Source: Candidatus [Bacteroides] periocalifornicus (GTDB taxonomy: Bacteria; Bacteroidota; Bacteroidia; Bacteroidales; CAJPTX01). From it: 64,000 nucleotides of DNA. Shown one piece after another: positions 26,532-36,354 of the stretch (the first letter of the stretch is position 1; each line of letters opens with the position of its first letter). The DNA is taken from assembly GCA_001421095.1 (NCBI GenBank), contig LIIK01000008.1:11157-75156 (forward strand). The letters run 5' to 3'. The notes under the pieces were generated by a model. It did not search any database, was not told where the DNA came from, and saw only the letters and a list, made by a program, of their open reading frames with translations. The position numbers and the translations under genes are program-made.

Positions 26532-27545
26532 ATGGGTATAAAGAATCTTTTCCACAGGCAGCTATCTACCGTTATCCAGTGGGCAGGCGACGATGGTGAT
26601 TTCTGGTATAAATACCCCTCAAAGCACGATGAAATCATCAATGCCAGCAAGCTCATAGTGGCGCCCGGGCAGGGTGCTGTGCTGGTGTATGAGGGCGAGG
26701 TGGTAGATGTTATAGAAGAGGCGGGCTCGTTCAACCTGAAAACCGATAACCATCCGTTCTTCACCAACCTTGTAAGGCTACGCCAGGGGTTTGAGAGTGA
26801 GCACAAGCTGAAGATCTACTTCTTCCGTAAAACGCAGGTCTTGAACCAGCTCTGGGGGACGGCCGCACCGGTAAAGCTCATCGATAAGCAATACCGCATC
26901 CCGGTAGAATTGGGGGTCAATGGCAATTTCTCGTACCGAATGGCCGATGCCCGGCTGTTCCTGGCGGGTATCACGGGAGGGCGCGAGGAGTACTCTACCA
27001 GCGAACTCAGCGAGGTCTTGGCCGACCGGATAGTGCAGAATATCATCACGGAGCTGCACCAGGCAGACTATTCCTACGTGCAGATAGATGCCCACCTCGA
27101 TGCGATGGCGGGGGCATTAAAGCAGAAGCTCGCCCCTGTTTTCCAGCAGCTGGGGCTAGAGCTCGCCGACTTCAGAATCATGGGAACGCAGTTCGACGAG
27201 GCGACCCGTGCGCGCATTGGGCGTATTGCCGACGTTACCTCCGATGCGCAGGCAGCGCAGGGGGCCGGGATGACGTACGCTGAGCTCGAGAAACTGCGGG
27301 CGTTGCGCGATGCTGCCCGTAATGAAGGCGGCCTGGCGGGCGCTGGCGTTCAGATGGGCGTGGGCATAGAGATGGGACGGCAAATGGGCGCAGTATCGGG
27401 CTCGGCAGGCAGAAACGGGGCGGCACAGACTACCGACGAGGAGCTGGCCCAACGGCTAAGGCGGCTGAAACTCCTGCTCGACGAGCACGTAATCACCCAG
27501 GATGACTACGAGCAGATGAAACGGCAACTGCTGCTGAAATCCTAA
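26532..27545 (+). CDS. SPFH-domain protein with C-terminal SHOCT motif (YdjI/virion-core-like)
   Basis: This 337-residue protein matches the bacterial SPFH group sometimes named virion core protein or YdjI. It has an early QWAGDDGDFWYKYP and KLIVAPGQGAVLVYEGEVVDV block, the GSFNLKTDNHPFF segment, and a central SPFH beta/alpha domain to about residue 240. A flexible Gly/Ala/Met-rich linker follows. The last 30 residues (LAQRLRRLKLLLDEHVITQDDYEQMKRQLL) are a SHOCT motif, a short oligomerisation or targeting module. No transmembrane helix is evident, so it may assemble on the inner membrane through partners. The preceding zinc-ribbon gene and the following membrane protein are plausible partners by operon position. 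Confidence 0.82.
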   Translation: MGIKNLFHRQLSTVIQWAGDDGDFWYKYPSKHDEIINASKLIVAPGQGAVLVYEGEVVDVIEEAGSFNLKTDNHPFFTNLVRLRQGFESEHKLKIYFFRKTQVLNQLWGTAAPVKLIDKQYRIPVELGVNGNFSYRMADARLFLAGITGGREEYSTSELSEVLADRIVQNIITELHQADYSYVQIDAHLDAMAGALKQKLAPVFQQLGLELADFRIMGTQFDEATRARIGRIADVTSDAQAAQGAGMTYAELEKLRALRDAARNEGGLAGAGVQMGVGIEMGRQMGAVSGSAGRNGAAQTTDEELAQRLRRLKLLLDEHVITQDDYEQMKRQLLLKS

Positions 27546-27566
27546 CAACATCTAGCATTCTGAACT

Positions 27567-27839
27567 ATGGCATACATTAAGGGAATCGTGCTGAGCATCG
27601 TGCTTCTCGCCTTGCTCATCATAGCCTATTTTACCCTGGATATGTGGGGTGTAGGGCTTCCATTCAGCCGGGGCACGCTGTACAGCATCGTCATCACGGT
27701 GGGCATTGTGGATTGCGTTGTAATCCTTCTGCTCATTTTCCTGCCGTTCCTTTTCAAAAAAGAGGGGGCGGGGTACGACAAAACGGGCACAGGGGTAGCG
27801 CAACGGAAAAGGAGAAAAGACCAGATTATCGCGGAATAG
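27567..27839 (+). CDS. Small two-span membrane protein
   Basis: This 90-residue protein has two hydrophobic helices (about residues 4-26 and 38-62) and a strongly basic C-terminal tail with QRKRRKDQ. It starts 21 bp after the SPFH gene, so it is probably the third gene of that operon. No family is recognised. The positive-inside rule places the tail in the cytoplasm. Confidence 0.65.
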   Translation: MAYIKGIVLSIVLLALLIIAYFTLDMWGVGLPFSRGTLYSIVITVGIVDCVVILLLIFLPFLFKKEGAGYDKTGTGVAQRKRRKDQIIAE

Positions 27840-27869
27840 GCTGGCATGGAGAAGTGGAAGGGGAGGGCC

Positions 27870-27950
27870 AGGCAGGGGAAGGATGGAATAGGCAGGCAGG
27901 GGAGGGGGAGTGGGCAGGCAACTTTCGGCCTGCCCCTACATGGTCTATCC
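27870..27950. repeat. G+C-rich linker repeat fragment
   Basis: GGCAGGCAACTTTCGGCCTG followed by CCCCTAC is a looser copy of the element at 19740-19805. The remaining 27840-28082 sequence shows no gene or clear promoter. Confidence 0.45.
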
Positions 27951-28082
27951 CCTATGCGGCATCGCCTTTGCCCAGATCGCAGGAATGGGGGCATCGATTG
28001 ATGAAGGCATTACCCTTCCGATGATTTTTGATTTCAAAGGTCTAGAATCTGATAGTAAGATTCTATTAATTAAATAATTACG

Positions 28083-30149
28083 ATGATGAAGAACGGTGTA
28101 CTACGGCTGGCAGTGGTGCTCGCTTTGCTATTGGGTGCTGCTGGGGTGAAGGGGCAGGATGGGAAATCCTTCATTACCCTATGGGATACGGAGCTAAGGG
28201 TCGTCTACCTTGTGTACGATGGAAAGGAGATACACGGGGTGGATGTGGATGATAAGACGCTCTACATCCCGATAGTTGGGGAGAACTACGCAGTGAGCTA
28301 CCGCAAGGTGGGGGAGAGCCAGTGGACTGATGCTGGCAGGCACACCACCCAGAGGGGGAAGGCTCTGATACTAAAGCTCCCAACCCCCGGGAAGTACTAC
28401 GTGAAGGCTGGACCCGAGGGGGTAAAGGCAATATACGGTGGAGGGCAGCACTACACAACATGGACGGGTACGAACAGCCGCTTGCTGGAGGTGGTCTCGT
28501 TTGGCGATGTGGAGTGGGGCGAAAATGGGCTGGAGAGCGCTTTTATCGCCAGCACAGCGCTAACCACGATGGGGGTACGCAAGGCGGAATTCCCCGACGC
28601 ACGGCTTACGCCAAAGGGGGTGAAGGGATCGCTGCGCCACCTATTCTGCGATTGCAGAGAGTTCAATGGCGACCTCTCCCAATGGGATGTGAGCCAGGTT
28701 ACCAACCTAGACAGCACCTTCGCGGGCTGCGAGAAGTTCAACGGCGATCTCTCCAAGTGGAATGTGGGCAATGTGACCTCTATGCGCAGCACATTCTACG
28801 GTTGCGATGTTTTCAATGCGAACCTCTCAGAATGGAACGTGGGCCGTGTGGTACGTATGGACGATATGCTCCACGGTTGCTATGTTTTTAGCTCAGATAT
28901 CTCCCGATGGAATGTGGCGCAGGTGGCAAATATGGATCAGCTGTTCTACTATTGCTGGGCCTTCAATGCGGATATCTCCAAGTGGAATGTGGCTCGGGTA
29001 ACCACGATGAATCGGATGTTCTATGGGTGTAAAATCTTCAATGCCAATCTCTCCAGATGGGATGTGTCCAATGTGGAGGATATGGGCTTTATGTTCTGGG
29101 GGTGTGAGGCTTTCAACGCGGATCTTAGCCTGTGGAACGTGGGGAAGGTCGCCTCGATAGGGGGTATGTTTGTAAGGTGTAAGGCTTTCAACTACGACTG
29201 TATCACAAGCTGGGTGCCTCGCTCGCTGGAGAGAGGGCATATGTTCAGCGATGCCATAACCCCCGCGGCATGGAGTAGAATTCTGAAGGCTTGGGGGGCT
29301 ATAGCCGATCGGCTTCCTCTGAATGCGAAAGTGGGGGCGGAGTGCAAGCATTTCAAGAGTGCCAACGCGGCAATAGCCCAGCTGAACGGCAGGGGATGGG
29401 AGATACTGGATGGCGGTGAGATGGACGGGGTTATCTTCCGGTACGATGCGAATGGCGGCGTATTTGCAGGGGGAAAAACCACTTGGGACGATGAAACGGA
29501 GGGAAAGGCGGAGGCCCCGAAGGTGCGCCCAACCAAGGCGGGTTTCGTGGTGTCTGGCTGGTATCAGGATGCAGCTTGCACCCGAAAGTGGGACTTCACG
29601 AAGAGCTACCCAATGGGCGGTAGCCCCTACACCATCTACGCTGGGTGGAGGGCCGGTAAGATCCTCACGATTATCCCACCGTCCAATGGTTCGCTAGAGG
29701 TGCGGGAAGGTGCTACCGTGCTGCCTACAGGATCTGGCGTTGCAGAGGGTGTGATTCTCACCATAATAGCCACTCCCGCGGAAGGCTATACCCTGAAGTC
29801 AATCACTGTCAACGGAACTCCCATAGCTACCAGTAGCCCGGCAACCTATACCGTGGCAGGCGACCTGGAGGTATCGGCAGAATTTGCAGAGGGAGGTAAT
29901 ACACCGGTGGAGGGGCTTGCAAGGGTGGTGGCTGCCCCCAATCCGTTTGGGCATTCGCTAATCCTGATGAATGCTGAGCGGGTGGCTAGCTACACAGTAC
30001 TGAATGCAAAGGGTGCGGTAGTGGCAAGCGGGGCGCATGATGGCTCGCCAACGCTACAAATAACCGCGCAGGACTGGCCTAGCGGTTTCTACCTCGTGCG
30101 GCTAGTGGGACCTGACGGGGTGAAGGTGCTGCGGATCGTGAAGATGTAG
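28083..30149 (+). CDS. BspA-like (DUF285) repeat surface protein with T9SS type A tail
   Basis: This 688-residue secreted protein has a signal peptide (about residues 1-24), then an N-terminal domain starting SFITLWDT that is shared with the protein at 61649. About eight DUF285/BspA-type repeats of about 24 residues follow, around residues 190-385. Each carries a WNV..V..M...F.GC..FN.DLS pattern. Next come an InlB-type B repeat (residues about 440-525, FRYDANGGVF...GWYQDAAC) and a divergent InlB-like beta domain. The last 75 residues (AAPNPFGHSLILMNAE to VKVLRIVKM) form a type A T9SS sorting domain. It is therefore predicted to be exported by the type IX system and attached to the surface as an adhesin. 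BspA relatives bind host matrix proteins; binding here is inferred. Confidence 0.88.
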   Translation: MMKNGVLRLAVVLALLLGAAGVKGQDGKSFITLWDTELRVVYLVYDGKEIHGVDVDDKTLYIPIVGENYAVSYRKVGESQWTDAGRHTTQRGKALILKLPTPGKYYVKAGPEGVKAIYGGGQHYTTWTGTNSRLLEVVSFGDVEWGENGLESAFIASTALTTMGVRKAEFPDARLTPKGVKGSLRHLFCDCREFNGDLSQWDVSQVTNLDSTFAGCEKFNGDLSKWNVGNVTSMRSTFYGCDVFNANLSEWNVGRVVRMDDMLHGCYVFSSDISRWNVAQVANMDQLFYYCWAFNADISKWNVARVTTMNRMFYGCKIFNANLSRWDVSNVEDMGFMFWGCEAFNADLSLWNVGKVASIGGMFVRCKAFNYDCITSWVPRSLERGHMFSDAITPAAWSRILKAWGAIADRLPLNAKVGAECKHFKSANAAIAQLNGRGWEILDGGEMDGVIFRYDANGGVFAGGKTTWDDETEGKAEAPKVRPTKAGFVVSGWYQDAACTRKWDFTKSYPMGGSPYTIYAGWRAGKILTIIPPSNGSLEVREGATVLPTGSGVAEGVILTIIATPAEGYTLKSITVNGTPIATSSPATYTVAGDLEVSAEFAEGGNTPVEGLARVVAAPNPFGHSLILMNAERVASYTVLNAKGAVVASGAHDGSPTLQITAQDWPSGFYLVRLVGPDGVKVLRIVKM

Positions 30150-30154
30150 GGATG

Positions 30155-30333
30155 GTGCTCACAGGTGGGGGGCTTTGGACGGCGAAGCCCCCTCTACGGT
30201 CGGCGTTGCGGGGTATGCCGCTTGACTAACATTCTACGCCCATGCGGGGATGCCATGCGCGTATATCGCCAACCAATCCGTGAGTTTTCTAAGTTGATGC
30301 GATGATCAATGGAAACGGCGTGAAGGCGAGTCA
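30155..30333. repeat. Linker repeat after the BspA-like gene
   Basis: GAAGCCCCCTCTACGGTCGG and CGTTGCGGGGTATGCCGC match the linkers at 24440-24510 and 30602-30640. No gene or clear terminator was found directly behind the 30149 stop codon. Confidence 0.5.
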
Positions 30334-31131
30334 ACGACGCGGCACGCCGCGTCGCTACGTCCTTCGGAGAACGGGAGAATCGGTTTTAAACCGCCGTATT
30401 CCAAAAGGGGACCGCGGCGAAAGGCCGTAGGGGGTCAATCTTTCTGGGGAGATTTTCCCTTCTTGCGCGTAAATCGGCTTCAATCATGCAATTCCATTTC
30501 TCGAAGAGCGTAGCGACGCGGCGTGCCGCGTCGTTTATGGGAGGTTTGCAGAGGTCTTGGATGGTATGCGCGGAGGCGATGGGCGGGGGAATCTTCGCGC
30601 TGCGAAGCCCCCTCTACGGTCGGCGTTGCGGGGTATCTCTATTGGCCAACATTTACGTCACAGCGGAAATCAACGGGAACGCCATGGGCGGATAATGACG
30701 CGGCACGCCGCGTCGCTACGTCCTTCGGGAAACGTGAGGATAGGATTTAACCGCCGTATTCCAAAAGGGAGGCCGCGGCAAAAGGCCTGTAGGGGTTCAA
30801 TTTTTTATGGGGGGCCTTCTTGTTGGTAAAGACCTTTTAATCATGCAATCCCATTTCTCGAAGAGCGTAGCGACGCGGCGTGCCGCGTCGTTGTAAAAAC
30901 CGTAAGGTCTCCTTAGGTGGGAGCCATAAAGGCGGATAACGATGCGGCACGCCGCGTCGCTACGTCCTTCGGGAATCGGGAGAATAGGTTTTAAACCTCC
31001 GCATTCCAAAAGAGGGACCGCGGCGAAAGGCCTATGTGGTCAATCAATTTTTAAAGGGGGCTTTGGTAAACAGTTTTTAATCACGCAATTCCATTTCTCG
31101 AAGAGCGTAGCGACGCGGCGTGCCGCGTCGT
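30334..31131 (+). repeat. Three direct repeats of the palindrome-module/MITE composite
   Basis: Unit 1 spans 30334-30534, unit 2 spans 30695-30891 and unit 3 spans 30939-31131. All are in the same orientation and each is bounded by ACGACGCGGCACGCCGCGTC-type palindromes. In unit 1 the family-1 element is traceable from 30409 to its TTTGCAGAGGTCT end at 30557. The spacers differ: 30558-30694 is a long linker repeat, while 30892-30938 is short. This is the densest repeat region in the window and holds no gene. Confidence 0.75.
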
Positions 31132-31154
31132 TTTGTGTGGGCGCTACAGAGAAT

Positions 31155-31430
31155 CCCATTTCTATCAATTAACGAGATTTGCTATCTCGTTCTTGGTAGG
31201 GGCGGTGCTGTAGGGGCGGGTCGAGAGTTGCCCGCCCACCCCCGAGTACCCTCCCTAACAGTGCCGTGTCGGTTATAAAAACCGTGGCTCTCCATGCGTG
31301 GCATGGTATGCGCATGAAGGCGGCGGCAATGGCGACATGTGGATCGCAATGCGACACGCAATGGCCTCCCCGCAAACGCCGACTGTAGGGTGCGTGGTCT
31401 TCGCAACGCGAAGATTCCCCCGCCCACCGT
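31155..31430. repeat. Linker repeats (two families) back to back
   Basis: 31155-31265 is the GGTAGGGGCGGTGCTGTAGG family. 31266-31430 repeats the element at 24770-24950 (shared CCGCAAACGCCGACTGTAGG). No gene is seen in 31132-31570. Confidence 0.55.
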
Positions 31431-31573
31431 CTCCGCCGCGCAAATCCTCCCCGTCCGCCCCATCCACCATACGCGGTTACGGGAGGCCTGCGCGAGGGGC
31501 ATCAAGAATCGCCCGCAGGCCTGTGCCCACGGGATATGCGGGCTATTCCCCATCTCGGGAGTACCTAGCGCAC

Positions 31574-31790
31574 TACCTTCGCGGCGTGGAATCGAGAGAT
31601 TCCTCTTGCCTGCACCCTAAATCAGGACGCACAATCAATCTACCGTAATAACCAACCAAAACCATACCGACATGGCCAATGCAATTCCCCACAAGCTCCG
31701 CTACCAGGACTGCCCCCACCCTCTTCCTGGAGTGCGACCGCCTGCTGGTGTAAGCTGCGTTAGTAGCGACGTGGCGTGCCGCGTTCCCAA
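31574..31790 (+). pseudogene. Relic of a DUF6266 gene start with its promoter
   Basis: TACCTTCG at 31574-31581 resembles a -7 box. ATG at 31672 begins MANAIPHKLRYQDCPH, close to MAIAIPHQPRYRDHS of the intact DUF6266 gene at 20754. Similarity is lost after about 15 residues. From about 31762 the sequence becomes a palindrome array (GTAGCGACGTGGCGTGCCGC). The gene body is gone, apparently replaced by repeat DNA. Confidence 0.55.
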
Positions 31791-31887
31791 ACGCCGCGTC
31801 GCGTTCCCAAACCCGCATTGCGATTAGGGGATTCGGCTCGCTCCATTATGTGGCGTTCTCCAATTGCCACCCTCGGGGGGCTAAAAA

Positions 31888-31916
31888 TTGCAGAAATGAA
31901 ATAATGTCTACCTTTG
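31888..31916 (+). promoter_or_regulatory. -33/-7 promoter for the CoA-dehydratase activase-like gene
   Basis: TTG at 31888-31890 and TACCTTTG at 31909-31916 are separated by 18 bp. The start codon is 43 bp downstream. Confidence 0.7.
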
Positions 31917-31959
31917 CGTCTGACAACCCTGTCAAATCGATAGGCTAAAATTGATGTAA

Positions 31960-34900
31960 ATGCTTAGAATAGGCGTAGATATAGGTTCGACGACGGCGAA
32001 AATCGTAGTGCTGGGTGCTGATGATTCGGTGCTCTTTGAGGCCTACGAGCGCCATAATGCGAAGGCCAAGGAGCTCCTGCTATCGTTCTTGGATAGACTG
32101 CGTGCCCAGTTTGGCGATAGCGAGGTGTCGTTGAATATCACGGGTTCTGTGGGCATGGGGGTGAGCGAGAAGTGCGGAGTGGCATTTGTGCAGGAGGTGG
32201 TGGCGGCTACCAAGGCCATACAGCATTTCTACCCGCAGGTACGCTCGATGATCGACATTGGGGGTGAGGATGCCAAGGTGGTATTCTTCAAGGACGGGCG
32301 TGCTACCGACCTCCGTATGAACGGGAACTGTGCTGGAGGAACGGGGGCTTTCATCGACCAGATGGCGATTCTGCTGGGAGTGCCACCCGAGGAACTCACC
32401 ACCCTCGCGGAGAGGAGCAAGAACATCTACCCCATCGCCTCTAGGTGCGGGGTGTTCAGCAAGACCGATGTCCAGAACCTGATAGCCAAGAATGTGGGCA
32501 AGGAGGACATAGCGGCCTCTGTATTCCACGCGGTGGCGGTGCAGGTGGTGGCTACGCTAGCCCACGGGTGTGAGATAGCGCCGCCAGTGCTATTCTGCGG
32601 GGGGCCACTCACATTTCTACCCCAGCTTCGGCAGGCTTTTATCGACTACCTAAAGATCTCGGAGTCAGACCTTGTGCTGCCCAAGAACAGCCACCTTATC
32701 CCGGCATTGGGGGCTGCCCTTGCGGCGGAGAAGGGTAAAGTCCAGCTGCTCTCGGAGCTGCGAGATTCTATCACTAAGGGGTTGGACAGCAATGGGATAG
32801 TGCGCAAGGGGCTTGAGCCAATATTTGCCAGTGAGGAGGAGTACGCGGCCTGGAAGGCACGAATCAATACCCACGCCATGCGCGAGGCGGATTTGACGCC
32901 CGGTAAGCATAGGGTGACGTTGGGCATTGACTCGGGCTCTACCACCACCAAGATCGTAGTGCTCAATGCGCAGAATGAGTTGCTTTTCCACTACTACCAC
33001 AATAACGAGGGGAATCCTATAGCCGCAGCCCGCAAGGGATTGGAGCTTTTCCGAGAACGTTGCCAAGAGGCGAGGGCTGAGGTAGAAATTGTGGGGAGCT
33101 GCTCCACGGGCTACGGAGAGGATCTGCTCAAGGCTTCGTTTCGGCTCGATAGCGGTATCATAGAGACGATAGCGCACTACATGGCCGCCCGCCACCTTAC
33201 GCAGAAGGTGAGCTTTATCCTCGACATTGGTGGTCAGGATATGAAGGCGATCTTCGTGAATGATGGGGTAATAAACCGCATGGAGATCAACGAGGCCTGC
33301 TCTAGCGGTTGCGGCTCGTTCATCGAGACCTTCGCGAAGTCGCTAGGTTACGATAAGGAGGCCTTTGCCCGCGAGGCGAGTTTGGCCAAGCTACCCTACG
33401 ATCTGGGTACTCGCTGCACGGTGTTCATGAACTCAAAGGTAAAGCAGGCGCTGCGCGAGGGAGCTTCGATTGGTGACATTGCTGCCGGGCTATCATACTC
33501 GGTGGTGAAGAATTGCCTCTACAAGGTTCTGCGTCTCAAGGGGGTAGAGGAGCTGGGTGAGTACGTGGTGGTGCAGGGTGGTACGATGCGGAACGACTCG
33601 GTTGTGCGTGCCTACGAAAAGCTGATAGGGCATCCGGTATTCCGTAGCAATCGCCCGGAGTTGATGGGTGCTATAGGGTGTGCGCTCTATGCTCAAACGC
33701 ATACGCACGGCGAGGTTGGGGTTACGCTTGAGGAGATTCTCGGGCAGGCTGACTACACCACCAAGCAGCAGGTGTGCATAGGGTGCGAGAACAAGTGCCT
33801 GGTGAGCATCTACCGATTCAGCAACGGGAGCCGCTACTTCTCAGGTAACCGGTGCGAGAAGATCTTCACCAACCAGGGCAGCGCTGTGGAGCACGGGACT
33901 AATGCCTATGCTCAGAAGCTGAATCTCCTGTTCAACAGGAAGATCGAGGTCTCTAATCCGATTGCTACCATCGGGATTCCCCGCTCGCTGAATATGTATG
34001 AGGAGTACCCATTTTGGCATACGCTCTTCAGCCTGTGCGGTATCCAAGTGGTGCTGTCTGATACCTCTACCTTCACCAAGTACGAGGGGAGTGTGCGCCT
34101 TATAATGAGCGATAATATCTGCTTTCCGGCCAAACTGGCGCATAGCCACATCAAGAATTTGATTGACAAGGGGGTAGATAGGATTTTCATGCCCTTTGTG
34201 GTGTTTGAGAAGCAGGAGGGGGGGCAGAATAGCTACAACTGCCCGATAGTATCAGGATACGCCGAGGTGATAAAGAGCGTGCATAGCACCGATATCCCTA
34301 TAGATTCGCCCGCTATCACCTTCAAGGATCACAAGCTGCTGCTACGCCAGTGTACGGAGTACCTTGCGGGGTTGGGCGTAAAGGCCAAGGTGGTGAAGGA
34401 GGCATTCTCCAAGGCCCTAGAGGCGGCAGATCAGTATGCTGAGCAGATAGCTACGTACAATCGGCAGCTGCTGGAGTCGAATGGCGGGAAGCGGTTGGCG
34501 ATTTTGCTTGCCGGGCGTCCCTACCATGCCGATCCGCTTATCCAGCATAAGCTCAGCGATGTGATAGCGGCGATGGGGGCTGATGTGCTGACTGAGGACG
34601 TAGTGCGGGGCATGGATATAGAGGCTAAGGATGTGCATTTCGTGTCGCAGTGGGCCTATACCAATCGGATACTCAAGGCGGCAGAATGGGCAGGAAGGCA
34701 GGGCAATGGGGTGCAATTCATGCAGATGACCTCGTTCGGCTGTGGCCCTGATGCGTTCCTGACCGATGAGACGCGCCACCTGCTCAAGCTGCATGGCAAG
34801 ACGCTCACCCTGCTGAAGATAGACGATGTGAGCAATATCGGCTCTATAAAACTGCGGGTGCGGAGCGTGATAGAGAGTATGAAGCTCAGCGTGCAGGAGA

Positions 34901-36168
34901 AGCAAGCGGAGCGTGCCCCATTCGTTCGCCCTCCCGTATTCACCAAGGAGGAGCGGCAGAAGCGCAAGCGTATCATTGCACCGTTCTTCACCCCCTTCAT
35001 CTCCCCGTTGATACCACCGCTCTTCAAGCTTGCGGGCTACGATGTGGAGAACCTAGAACCGAGCGATACGCAGTCTGGCGAGTGGGGGTTGCGCTACGCG
35101 AATAACGAGGTCTGCTACCCCGCAACGCTGGTGGTGGGCGATATAGTGAAGGCCTTCAAGAGCGGGAAGTACAGCCCTGAGGATACCGCAGTAATCATTA
35201 CCCAGACCGGGGGGCAGTGCCGTGCTACAAACTACATCTCGCTCATTAAGCGAGCATTGGCAGAGAGCGGCTATCCCGATGTGCCGGTAATCTCGCTGGC
35301 CTCGGGCTCTGGGGTGGAGAATAATCAGCCGGGGTTCAAGATGAACTGGCTGAAGATCATCGGTATAGTGGTGGCTGCGTTACTCTACAGCGACTGCATC
35401 GCGAAGTTCTACTACGCAGCGGTGGTGCGTGAGAAGGGGAGGGGAATGGCAGCCCGGCTACGCGATTACTATCTGGCGAAGGCCGATCCAGTAATTCGCA
35501 GGCACGACACCAAGGGGCTCTGGGCTCTGCTGGGTGAGGCTGCTGAGGCGTTCAACGATATTATAGTAGAACGCCGCACGCACAAGGTAGGGATAGTGGG
35601 TGAAATCTACCTGAAGTTCAACCCATTTGCCCAGAAGGATATCACCAACTGGCTCACCGAGCAGGGCATAGAGGTGGTGCCGCCGCTGCTAACCGACTTT
35701 TTCCTGCAGAGCTTTGTGAATACAATGGTGAATCGCGACAATCTGTTGGAAAGTGAGGGGCTGCCACGCCCGCTGCTGAAGGGTATCTATGCACTGGTAT
35801 GGTCTAAGATCCAGAAAGCCAATAGGATCTGTAGCGCATTCAGGATCTTCACACCTTTCGAGTCGATATTCGCCAAGGCAGAAGAGGCCGAGCAGGTCGT
35901 TTCGCTCTACGCGCAGTTTGGTGAAGGGTGGTTGCTACCCGGCGAAATCCTCTCTATGGCGCACCAGGGGGTAAATCACGTGGTGAGCCTGCAGCCGTTT
36001 GGGTGTATAGCGAACCACATAGTGGCCCGGGGTATAGAGAATAGAATGAAGCGACTGTACCCAGACTTGAACCTGCTCTCGCTAGATTTTGACAGCGGGG
36101 TGAGCGATGTGAACCTCCGGAATAGGATTCTGCTATTCTTAGACAATATACTGGGAGTGGAGGCGTAG
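31960..36168 (+). CDS. Fused acyl-CoA dehydratase activase-like protein (BadF/BcrA ATPase x2, DUF2229)
   Basis: This 1402-residue cytoplasmic protein has two BadF/BcrA-type ATPase domains in tandem. The first is at residues 1-270, with GVDIGSTTAKIVVLG and CAGGTGAFIDQMA. The second is at about 322-580, with GIDSGSTTTKIVVLN and CSSGCGSFIETFA. The Cys in each would share an iron-sulfur cluster between subunits, as in the activator of 2-hydroxyacyl-CoA dehydratase. A Cys-containing linker (CIGCENKC) and a DUF2229 domain follow, then a C-terminal dehydratase-like region to the end. Activases use ATP to push one electron onto their dehydratase. The substrate of these long fused forms is unknown, and no separate dehydratase subunits lie nearby. 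Transcription is from its own promoter. Confidence 0.92.
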   Translation: MLRIGVDIGSTTAKIVVLGADDSVLFEAYERHNAKAKELLLSFLDRLRAQFGDSEVSLNITGSVGMGVSEKCGVAFVQEVVAATKAIQHFYPQVRSMIDIGGEDAKVVFFKDGRATDLRMNGNCAGGTGAFIDQMAILLGVPPEELTTLAERSKNIYPIASRCGVFSKTDVQNLIAKNVGKEDIAASVFHAVAVQVVATLAHGCEIAPPVLFCGGPLTFLPQLRQAFIDYLKISESDLVLPKNSHLIPALGAALAAEKGKVQLLSELRDSITKGLDSNGIVRKGLEPIFASEEEYAAWKARINTHAMREADLTPGKHRVTLGIDSGSTTTKIVVLNAQNELLFHYYHNNEGNPIAAARKGLELFRERCQEARAEVEIVGSCSTGYGEDLLKASFRLDSGIIETIAHYMAARHLTQKVSFILDIGGQDMKAIFVNDGVINRMEINEACSSGCGSFIETFAKSLGYDKEAFAREASLAKLPYDLGTRCTVFMNSKVKQALREGASIGDIAAGLSYSVVKNCLYKVLRLKGVEELGEYVVVQGGTMRNDSVVRAYEKLIGHPVFRSNRPELMGAIGCALYAQTHTHGEVGVTLEEILGQADYTTKQQVCIGCENKCLVSIYRFSNGSRYFSGNRCEKIFTNQGSAVEHGTNAYAQKLNLLFNRKIEVSNPIATIGIPRSLNMYEEYPFWHTLFSLCGIQVVLSDTSTFTKYEGSVRLIMSDNICFPAKLAHSHIKNLIDKGVDRIFMPFVVFEKQEGGQNSYNCPIVSGYAEVIKSVHSTDIPIDSPAITFKDHKLLLRQCTEYLAGLGVKAKVVKEAFSKALEAADQYAEQIATYNRQLLESNGGKRLAILLAGRPYHADPLIQHKLSDVIAAMGADVLTEDVVRGMDIEAKDVHFVSQWAYTNRILKAAEWAGRQGNGVQFMQMTSFGCGPDAFLTDETRHLLKLHGKTLTLLKIDDVSNIGSIKLRVRSVIESMKLSVQEKQAERAPFVRPPVFTKEERQKRKRIIAPFFTPFISPLIPPLFKLAGYDVENLEPSDTQSGEWGLRYANNEVCYPATLVVGDIVKAFKSGKYSPEDTAVIITQTGGQCRATNYISLIKRALAESGYPDVPVISLASGSGVENNQPGFKMNWLKIIGIVVAALLYSDCIAKFYYAAVVREKGRGMAARLRDYYLAKADPVIRRHDTKGLWALLGEAAEAFNDIIVERRTHKVGIVGEIYLKFNPFAQKDITNWLTEQGIEVVPPLLTDFFLQSFVNTMVNRDNLLESEGLPRPLLKGIYALVWSKIQKANRICSAFRIFTPFESIFAKAEEAEQVVSLYAQFGEGWLLPGEILSMAHQGVNHVVSLQPFGCIANHIVARGIENRMKRLYPDLNLLSLDFDSGVSDVNLRNRILLFLDNILGVEA

Positions 36169-36354
36169 GGAGAATAGCATCATAACGTATTGTGGCAAAG
36201 GATTTCAGTTCCTGTGGAGGGGGCTGCGTAGGGCGGTGGCGCAATACTTAGGGAGGCTCTTTGAATGTAATGTATAGGTAGATGATGTATTGACCGCTGG
36301 GAGGTGATTCACTAGAGGCGGTTTAACATTAAGGGTTGTCGATAGAAAACGGTG

